64,000 nucleotides of DNA, taken from the NCBI GenBank assembly GCA_947645195.1, contig CANSGD010000052.1:620001-684000 (forward strand), given 5' to 3'. The position numbers were made by a program, and so were the translations under genes. The stretch is from Patellifolia procumbens. Taxonomy: Eukaryota; Streptophyta; Magnoliopsida; Caryophyllales; Amaranthaceae. Positions 55,996-64,000 of the stretch are shown one piece after another. The notes beneath the pieces were generated by a model, which was not told the DNA's origin, ran no database searches, and saw nothing but the letters and a program-made list of their open reading frames with translations. How positions within the stretch are numbered: the first letter of the stretch is position 1; each line of letters starts with the position of its first letter.

Positions 55996-58900
55996 CAAAT
56001 CCCACTAAAATTTCCCACAACTCAATTTCTCCCTCCACTCCCTCAACTCCTTCCTCAACTCCCTCAACTCCCTCAATTCTCCTTCAATTGCTGCTGCTCG
56101 TCGACGGAATTGAAAAGATTGCTTAGGCCATACAATTCTCCCTCAATTCTCTATTCTAATTCGCTTTGGTCATACAATTTCCAGTCTCACATCTCTCTGC
56201 TCTTGGCGACGGAATCGCAATTGTGCGGGCTGTGGCGAGATTGTACTTTATCTCTGTTAGAATTGAAAAGATTGGTCCTTTATATATTGTGTTGAATTTA
56301 GTATTGAATTATGCTTTGCTGTTATTTAAGGTTTCATTGAAATCGGGTTATTGCAATTATGCAGAGTGCCTTCAGTCGTGCGTTTGATATTCCGGTGCTA
56401 TCGTCTTCTCCGGTGGTATTGAGTTATTGTTGCTGCTTGTCCCCCTGATGTTTCGGTGCTAAGACAACACAAGCCGGATTGGAGCATTGCAATCCCAGAA
56501 TCATAGTCACTCTATTCGCTGGTTCAGGTATTCTCTTCTATTGCATTTTCCTTGTTCGTTTTCGTGTAAATCTCCCAATTTTTTCAATTGATTTTTATGT
56601 TGCTGATTTGTGCCTTTTCTCTCTCTTTATAACCCTTTATTTAGAATTTTTGATGATGTTCTATGTCTTCAGCTTTTGTTCTTATACTTTATACGCTCAT
56701 ATATATAGTAGTAACTGTTATAATTGTCATTCAATATTAGTTCATCAAATTGAATTTCTTTTCTAATTCAATGATTCAAGTTCTTTATTTTACAAACGAA
56801 TATGAGCATGAATTATCTGACAGTTGGATGGTATGGTATTAAGTACATAGTTTAGGATGAATTTAACATGGTTGAATGGAGAAATGAGGTGGAGAATGAG
56901 GGAGGAGGACAATTGAGGTGGGGATCATTTTTTAAATCTGCTATAAGGGGTGATCAGTTTGATCTATGGGAGCGTAACTTTTCGAGTTTTAGGCAACAAA
57001 CTTACAACGCTTTGAGTTTTGTCCAAATCTGAAAATAATCAGGCAAGGGGCCGCTGAATTTGTTACTGCTTAATCGACTAAGAGATCGAATACACCCAAA
57101 AATGTAATTCAAGGGTGGGAAGAGTTAGTCCACAATAATATTTAGGAAAAAAATGACATGAATTATCTCAGTTTGATATCTTTTAAGTCAAAGTGATCAT
57201 TAACTTTTGATTATTCTGCAATAATTCCAAGTGTTGGGGATCTTCTCAAAGTAATCTGCAGATTCTTTTTACAAAGTAGAACATAACCAAAACTGCTCAA
57301 CCAGGACAAGAAAATAATTCGGATTATTCCTTAATTAATCAAAAGTTAGAACTATTATGATAAGATGGACAGTAATTGAGATGGTTCATGCCAAATTATT
57401 ATAATTTTTAGAGAAGCATGGCTGAGAAACTATTTGCCTGCGATATCTCATGGTTAATTGAGTCTGTTCAGTTCTAGCCTTCAATCAGGACATTCCTAAA
57501 ATCTTTTCTCCATTTGATTTCAATTCATTAAAAGGAGGTTTAGAAAGTAGTGAGAAAAAAATTAGGTGGATCAATGTGGGCTCAAACTTATACGATATGT
57601 GGAGGGAAAATTTTTTACCAAGTAGAGAATTGAGCAAAGATTTGGGACTGGCTATAAAGGAAAATGGAGCAGTGAGTATAAACCTGGTGTGTTTAGTTAA
57701 CCTATGAAACTGTGACTGTTGCACAACATTTCATCTGTAATGTTCCAGTTAAATCCCATAGACTGTTATGCATGTTTTGCATTGCCATTTAATTCATGTT
57801 TGAGTTCGGAGTGGTTGATTCTTGATGTTTGTCCATCACTTGCAGCTGTGTTTAAACCCTTGTACAGTGATACTGAATACCATTTCATTATACCCCTGTA
57901 TACTGTACTGTAAGCATGACTCGGACACGTATGAGATCATCTGTTGGTCCATTTCAGAGCCAACATTTTGGTTTGCGTTATATATTACTTTCTTTATCTT
58001 TTTATGAACTATGCTAACAAGGGTAGACGGAATTATGAACCATGCTAACACAAAATAGCATTCGATAGTGAATTTTCCCCTTAACTGAAGGCCAGTTTGG
58101 CCATTAGCAATGAATGGTGGTGATAATAATGAATATGTTATGTCAGTGGCCATATGAATGGAACTTCATCTCCAAACACATGTTTTTTCTTCATAAATTT
58201 CCATTGACACTCAATACTACGGCTAAACTGCTAAGAGTTGGTAATGGAAATATATGAAGAAAAGGAGGTTTTGGGATGGACAAACAACACCATAGACATT
58301 AAGATAAGACCTCTCACAAAACTATGAGTTCATTATCGTTACCACAACATTTACCAAACAGGCTTTAAAGAAACTCATGTGCATGAACTCCATGTGGAAG
58401 TATGCTGTCTTTCTGATCACTAACCATGAGATATCGCAGGCAAATAGTTCAGAACCATCTCATTAACCATGAGATATCACTAACCATGTTACCCTATAAC
58501 CGTGCCGAGAAACTTAACAACATCCTTACAATACCCTGAAACTTTGTTTACTACCAACATTTAAAATTCTAAGTATCTTCCAGTTGGTGGTTTGTTCGAC
58601 AAAACTAGTTGTTGTCATATGTGTTCTCTATATGAATAACTGCTAACTATGACACACAGAGTAGTTGTTAGCAATAGCAATAGACTATTAGTTGTTACAG
58701 GCAGCTGTCAAATTAGATGTCGGATGATATAAGTGTGCGGCAATAAACTAGCTGTTGAAATACTACTATAAATAGAAAAATGGTACCTGTGTACAATGAT
58801 TTTGCACATTAAGTGAACCCTACTTGTGTACTTCAATGATTCTGTTTAAATGATGTAACGAGCCATGCTTGGAGCTTCTCTAGGTTTTACTCTAAACAAT

Positions 58901-59597
58901 TAATGAAGATATTGATCTTCGATTAACTTATTTTCCTAGTCATCAACTTCACTACTCCTTCTTTTTATGTGTTTTCATCTCCATACTCTTCTTGGAGCTC
59001 TTTATTTGGCTTTCATGCTTGTAGTCTTGGCATGTTATGTTTGTTAAATTGATGAATAGTTGACGCATAGTGAGGCTCTGTCTAATTGTCTTGTGATACT
59101 CATGTTTTTTTTGATGGTTTTGCACTCTGCTAGATGTTTACTTGTCCTTTTTTAGTTTTTCTATTTGCTTGCCTTTGTTGTGAAGTAGCTGTTTGGCTTA
59201 GCCTTTTTTTTGTATAAGTAATACCTAAGACTTGCCAATTTAAGATCGAATCCTTTATACATCTCTAATGGCTCCCTTTGAGGCGAAAAGGTAAAATAAA
59301 AAAGAACTATTTAGTGTACACCCTTAAACATCAATCTTTATATTTTTACATTTGTATTATTCTAATGAATTGAAGTATAGACGCTAAATGCATTAAGTAT
59401 ATTCCAAAAGAACTATAGTGGTATATTAAGAAAAATGATAACACTATAGTAAATATTTTATTTTATAGTATCCCAACTCCAATCAGACCATCCCTTCTTG
59501 TTTTGTTTACTTTTACTAGTATCTTTGTTATAAGTGAGTTGACTATATCATTTAAATACCCGTATGCTAAATTTTTTTATTTATTTTTACTTGAAGA
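55996..59597 (+). other. CACTA 5' leader and non-coding interior
   Basis: A CTCCCTCAA minirepeat leader (56020-56080), then intron-like T-rich sequence. One 40-bp phrase around GCGATATCTCATGGTTA (57440) reappears inverted at 58425-58455. No protein domain is seen. Confidence 0.55.
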
Positions 59598-60119
59598 ATG
59601 AGTATAGATCGAAGTTGGATGGCTCACAATGGGTTAAAGGATAGGCAAAAACCATAGTATATCGATGGTGTTAATGAGTTTCTCGAGTTTGCGTTTAGAG
59701 AAAAGACTATTGATACAATGTGGAAATGTCGTTGTTTGAATTGTAGACTAGCTTTATCCCAAGATCGTAAAAGCATGAAATGTCACTAATTAGTATATGG
59801 CATAGATCGTAACTATAACCCATGGTTTTGTCATGGAGAAAGGGAGGAGCAAAAAGGTAGTACTAGTGAAGAGGGATATATGGGGGAGGTTTCAAATAGT
59901 GAGGATGATGAAATTCCCTTTGATGACATGGCTCCATTAGTTTATGACGCGACTAATCTATGGAATTCTACAACTGGTGTCCTTGGTGGTAATGAGAGCG
60001 GGGAACCTGCATCAAGTAGTCGCAATGATGAAACCCCAAAGGAGTTTTTAAAATTGATGGAAGATATAGAGGCTGAGTTGTATCCAGGGTGTAAGACATT
60101 CAAGAGTTTTGTCCCCTGA
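59598..60119 (+). pseudogene. TNP2 N-terminal transposase-associated domain, two in-frame stops
   Basis: From ATG 59598 one frame reads MSIDRSWMAHNG, then (after a TAG at 59655) YIDGVNEFLEFAF, CRCLNCR, (after a TAA near 59787) NYNPWFCHGE. This is the Transpos_assoc zinc-binding domain (PF13963): DRSWM, GVxxFLxFA, CxCxxC, W.xHGE. It continues SNSEDDEIPFDDMAPLVYDA and FLKLMEDIEAELYPGCKTF, the linker that precedes the catalytic Transposase_21 domain. That domain never follows; the frame ends FKSFVP and a stop. The intact protein would be the CACTA endonuclease. Stops and the missing core make this one dead. Confidence 0.9.
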
Positions 60120-60222
60120 ATGTTGTGTATATTTTTACTTGCTTTATTCTGTGACTTACATTACATACTCTTTGATTTTCTGATATACATTTTGTCTCAT
60201 GAATTCTATTTTCACATATTAG

Positions 60223-61522
60223 GAATTGGGCTGAAATGGATTCAGATGTGCAACAGAGGTTATTTAACAAGATTATGGTGAGGAATTATTAAGACAATAT
60301 TCCTGTTTATGTTTATGTACGTGTTGCAACTTAAATGACATGTTTCTTTGTTTCATAGGGAAAATACGATTTACCCCAGAAAGTTGGCGGTGTTGATGTG
60401 ATTGAAGCATTGCATTTGCAGTGCAAGAGTCTCTATAAAGATTAGCGATTTAGGCTGAAAGAAAAGCACTTTAAAAACAAACCATTAGCAGAAGCACTTA
60501 ATAGTAGGCCGACCACTATCGATAAAGATCAATGGACATGACTAGTGGTTGAGCATTGGAATAGTTTAAAGCAGAAGGTAACATACTCTTCCTCATTGTT
60601 GTGTGCTTACTATTTTAGTAAAATTATTTTGTATTTTAACCAAAAATACAATGTGATTGTAGTACATTAGTCAAGTCAATACATCCAATAAGCTCGCCCA
60701 AACTGAAACGTCAGCAAATGGTTCAAAATCAACGGCAAGAATTTTCTATGATTTGGTGTGTAATGTTTTTATTCTTTATTCGTGCTTTTGATTATGAGTT
60801 CTTCCTTTTACATTTGAATATGCAATGACCTTCACTTTCATGCAAGATTAATGAGCCACCAATCCAACCATCTCAAGATGATGTTGAAGGATCATCTGAC
60901 ATACTCAAAGAACAACAGGATCCCTTATACATCAAATTATTTGAGAAGACTAAAAATTAATTTGTATTATTAAGTGCAATTGGTAGGCTTCGTGATTAGT
61001 TTTATTATTCACTTTATGGCTCTAAAATCGTGTCTAATTTCATATGTTAGGCATAAAAACACCGGTTGGGAACCCGAAGCTGAAAAGAACTACGAGGAGT
61101 TTAAAAAACCCCATCAATCTGAAATAGAGAAGCATGGCGAGGATACCCTAAGTGTAAAAGCTGCCTACGTTGAAGTTATGAAGCCCAAGTCCGGATATGT
61201 GAGAGGACTTGGTCAGGGAGCACGACCACCAAAAAAAAATAGAACTGAAGCAGATCATAGTGAGGTAAGACTGCAACTTGTTAAGGATATTCAGCTATTA
61301 AAGGATGTTGTCGCCGAGCAAGAGGCTTCACATGTTAGTCAAATTGACACACTTAAGGCGTCTAACGAGGAGCTTAGGACATCAAATGAGGAGCTTAGAG
61401 CTTCAAACGATGAGCTGAGAGCTTCTGTTTCTAAATTGAACGTAGAATCTATCAAACGAGATAAGCAACTAAGGGAAGAGCTAAAAGAAGAAATGATGAA
61501 GATGTTTGCAATGATGAGGTAA
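60223..61522 (+). pseudogene. CACTA TNP1-like gene (Transposase_24), multi-exon, with stops
   Basis: Probable exons: 60223-60277 (NWAEMDSDVQQRLFNKIM), 60360-60577 (YDLPQKVGGVDVIEALHLQC, with a TAG near 60443 and a TGA near 60539), 60663-60756 (NKLAQTETSANGSKSTARIF), 60846-60958 and 61050-61522. The last encodes WEPEAEKNYEEF, KAAYVEVMKPKSGYVRGLG and a coiled coil made of heptad-like ASNEELR repeats, ending EELKEEMMKMFAMMR. This is the accessory DNA-binding protein of CACTA elements. The final exon is intact, but earlier exons carry stops. It directly follows the truncated TNP2 start, with the TNP2 core missing between. Confidence 0.85.
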
Positions 61523-62615
61523 TACTTGCTTCCCTGTGCTCAACACCTTATGCATCTAAATACATATCTTCATAATTTTTTATTGTGTATGTTAAACTTA
61601 TTTACGTAACCACTCTTCACTGTGCATGATTTAATCTTCTTCATTATGCGGTTAGGGACAATGACTTGCTTACTTGCCTTTGCAATCTTATGAAATGTGT
61701 TGTGCTTGTTGATGTTTAGTTCTCTGTAACAATTCTACTACACACACAGGAACCTTCACACTTTTTAGTGTGTGGGTATATCTTAACCAGGCCCGGCCTT
61801 CTAAGTGAGCATTTGCTCAGGGCCCCATTTTTAAAAGCCCCAGAAACAATAAAGGCCTGACAAAAACAAAAAGAAACATGGGCCTGCTGATATAACTGGG
61901 TGCAGAAAAAGGCAGGAGAAGCGTAGAGCAAAACAGTATGGAAACCTTGAACTATTCGAAGGGACGTTATAGTATGAGTTGTGTTGAGATTGTGTGAGAT
62001 TGTGTTGTCATGAGCTTGGGATCCGATCAATTGTCATAACTCTGACCACCTCAATGGTAAAAGGTAATGAAAGGAGACAATGAATAAACCCCAGAACTTA
62101 AGTGATTGCGAGAAACTGTCAGCAACCAAAAACAAATTGAATCAGATTCATACATATACAAATATAATTCAATTGTCGCTTTAAGAATCCTAATGAGCAC
62201 CATAGAACAAAACAAAGGATATAAATACATAGATGACATCAAATATAGGTTCCTTGCAACTGATTAAAACTGTACACTAAGGAAACAGTTTATACAGATA
62301 AATATAAAACTTAGAGAGCAATGATAATTAGTAGGTTTCTTCCATTAGCCTTAGCAACAGTTTACTATAAAACTTAGGGAGCAATGATAATTACTCGACT
62401 TCTGTTTAACTGGTATCAAGTAGGCTACAGGAATAATGAATCAACTAGCAACTAGGAAGAAGTTAGTGAGCAGCAATTTAGCGTTGCTAGGGTCCGATCG
62501 AGTCATAAAGTGAAATCAAAATTGATTGGTCCGATCACGTGTAGCGTTGATCAGCAATTTCATTCTATATTCAAGATCTGCCTCATTTTAGTACATCCAC
62601 TTTTCTGTAAATTAC
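61523..62615. other. CACTA interior without genes
   Basis: Contains a GGCCCGGCC..GGGCCCC patch (61790-61830), like one end of a hAT-type insertion, and a diverged 40-bp duplication (AAAACTTAG.GAGCAATGATAATTA at 62306 and 62368). No gene. Confidence 0.45.
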
Positions 62616-62900
62616 CCCCACCCACTGCCCCCTGCACTACCCTGTAGTGACTCCCACTGACCCCCTCCCCTGCCCCCTGCACTACCCCTATAGTGACTCC
62701 CAGTGACCCCCTCCCCTGCCCCCTGCACTACCCCTATAGTGACTCCCACTGACCCCCTCCCCTGCCCCCTGCACTACCCATGTAGTGACTCCCACTGACC
62801 CCCTCCCCTGCCCCCTGCACTACCCCTGTAATGACTCCCACTGCCCCCTCCCCTGCCCCTGCACTACCCCTATAGTGACTCCCACTGACCCCCTCCCCTG
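62616..62900. repeat. C-rich 46-bp minisatellite, about six copies
   Basis: Units begin TGACCCCCTCCCCTGCCCCC at 62658, 62704, 62750 and 62796, exactly 46 bp apart, with a 44-bp variant near 62842 and partial copies at both ends. Each unit carries TGCACTACCC and TAGTGACTCCCA. The minus strand has G-runs able to form quadruplexes. Confidence 0.93.
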
Positions 62901-62918
62901 CAATATACTATCTACTAC

Positions 62919-63128
62919 TTGTATGAGTTACGAGAGCAGGAAATTGACTTGAAAATTAGGGATCATTGCATTTTGTCTGTGCCAACTTACTTCCGTTTTA
63001 CTGATCAGGAGCATTGCTACGTTGCTGAGTGCTGCTACATTCCTAAGAATTTCCGTAGCATTGAGTTGGTTGAACAAATCGGGAATAAGCATGCATTGAA
63101 GGGCGGTCCAGTAGGCTTGGATGACTGA
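62919..63128 (+). other. Unrecognised 69-codon ORF inside the CACTA element
   Basis: The peptide MYELREQEIDLKIRDHCILS, with QEHCYVAECCYIPKNF, has normal amino acid balance and begins just after the minisatellite. No domain is recognised. It could be the tail exon of the TNP1 gene, a captured host exon, or chance. Confidence 0.3.
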
Positions 63129-64000
63129 AAATTAGGTTCCTCTAAGTTTATATGATAATATATTCTCAAGGTGTGTGGTAGGATCACTCAAGGACGAAAG
63201 AGATCAAACTCATTGCTATAAACTGTTATTATTCTCCAAGTTACTTGCATATGCCACCACTGTAAGTTTGGAGGGAAGAGAACTTTTTTGCGTTGGGTTA
63301 ATGGTTTACTATTCTCTCCGTCTTTAATATAACTACGTTTTCCGTTTAATATATATAACAATGTGCAGGAATTTTGTGATTAAAAAATCCAACATGCAGG
63401 TATGTGTTGATTATTCAAGAAATGGATGTGTTGTGTTTTGGATTTTGGTCAGTTTTTGGGTGGTATGGTTGAATCGTCTAAGATTATTGCTTGCTTGATC
63501 ATTGTGATGCAAGAGTCACCTATGTTTGTGTTATTTTGATGAGTGATGAAAACGCAACAAAATACAATCTTAAAGGCCCCTACCACAACAAACTAAATTT
63601 GTTGTTTATTTGCTTTGTGATCTTGCTACCGAATTTTTATTATATTTGCTTTATGATCTTGGTCTTGACTTTTTATTTAGGGCCATGATAATTTTATATC
63701 TAATTTGAGTCTTTATTTCTTTTCTATTTTTACTTTGACAGGAAAACGACTAATGGTGGAGGCTAGTTTATTATGATGAAGCTGTTGTTCGTATTTTCGT
63801 GATTAAGTTAGTAGAACTATGTTGATTTAGTGTTGCGGATACTTTTATTTTATTAGCTTATTTTTTCTTGTAAGACAAAGTTATTATCAAGTATTTCAAA
63901 TTTAATATAAATTAGTTTATTTCAAGTTATTGTATATTTCGTAATTTAGTAAGTACTCAAAGTGACATAAATATATGAATGTTATTATGTAAGTCAAATA
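63129..64000 (+). other. CACTA 3' region
   Basis: AT-rich. A partial Stowaway-like sequence (TATTCTCTCCGTC at 63310) and the 3' subterminal match near 63585-63605 are visible. TTTTCTTGTAAGA at 63863-63875 is a weak terminus candidate. Confidence 0.45.

Larger units (their letters stand above)
55721..64000 (+). mobile_element. CACTA (En/Spm) element, internally deleted, running off the right edge
   Basis: The canonical terminus CACTACAAGAAAA starts at 55721, preceded by CTT as a possible 3-bp target duplication. Subterminal repeats (GCAACAAA, GCCACGAAA, TAGCCCAAAAT) fill 55738-55990. A CT-rich leader with repeated CTCCCTCAA (56020-56080), introns and the transposase-derived exons follow. The right subterminal region is visible near 63585-63605, where AAACTAAATTTGTTG is the complement-type partner of CAACAAAATTTAG. 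The 3' terminus is not convincingly inside the window. The element keeps only the start of TNP2 and a broken TNP1, so it is non-autonomous. Confidence 0.88.

Noticed and set aside
61790..61830. hAT insertion marked by GGCCCGGCC..GGGCCCC
   Set aside because: Only one possible end was found and no partner or duplication, so no element is called.
62616..62900. CRISPR-like repeat spacing
   Set aside because: Units are contiguous with no unique spacers and the context is a plant genome; it is a minisatellite.
63863..63875. TTTTCTTGTAAGA as the CACTA 3' terminus
   Set aside because: The last three bases do not match the GTG expected from CACTACAAG, and the flanking trinucleotide does not match the CTT at the 5' end. 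The true end is probably beyond 64000.

Overview
The window is plant nuclear DNA, almost certainly from a eudicot. It is AT-rich, has canonical GT-AG introns, and is packed with typical plant transposable elements: Ty3/gypsy elements, L1-type LINEs, CACTA, hAT and PIF/Harbinger fragments, Stowaway-like MITEs and foldback elements. Several repeat styles recall Caryophyllales (beet, spinach, quinoa relatives), but the sequence alone does not prove this. I recognise one host gene with confidence: a three-exon DeSI/PPPDE-type cysteine peptidase on the + strand (CDS 44898-46901). Nearly everything else is transposon-derived and mostly broken.

Layout. 1-760: tail of a CACTA TNP1-like gene. 905-1535: truncated gypsy LTR, then a short hAT-like element. 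2625-15283: an Athila-like Ty3/gypsy element with perfect 5-bp target duplications and a decayed gag-protease but no reverse transcriptase or integrase. A second, opposite-strand gypsy-type element (5730-11591) sits inside its gag-pol region. 16400-21800: decayed hAT transposase gene, cut by a solo LTR (19136-20810) of the same family as the inner gypsy element. 22025-23170: four diverged tandem modules with two MITEs inserted between them. 23346-24965: a long foldback element built of about 130-bp units. 25177-25940: a retrotransposed insert with a 17-bp target duplication. 26180-26400: PIF/Harbinger fragment. 26657-28860: 5'-truncated LINE. 30395-33452: a decayed foldback relative and a second foldback family made of 33-bp units.

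33600-46901: the DeSI-like gene. I infer a leader exon near 33800-33966 and a leader intron of about 10.9 kb. That interval holds a purine-rich MITE, another foldback element with two MITEs nested in it, a nearly full-length LINE (38875-43260) and a further MITE. 47500-55700: a tRNA-like SINE candidate, small inverted repeats, a decayed plant-transposon ORF and an LTR-like segment. 55721 to beyond the right edge: a CACTA element with its 5' terminus, the N-terminal domain of TNP2 joined directly to a TNP1-like gene (the TNP2 catalytic core is missing), and a C-rich 46-bp minisatellite.

The elements do not form a pathway. Their nesting records a relative chronology: gypsy inside gypsy, LTR inside hAT, MITEs inside foldback arms. 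Most reading frames carry stops or frameshifts, so little here can move by itself. No computation was run: domain calls rest on motif recognition, and element ends rest on matched repeats and target duplications read by eye.
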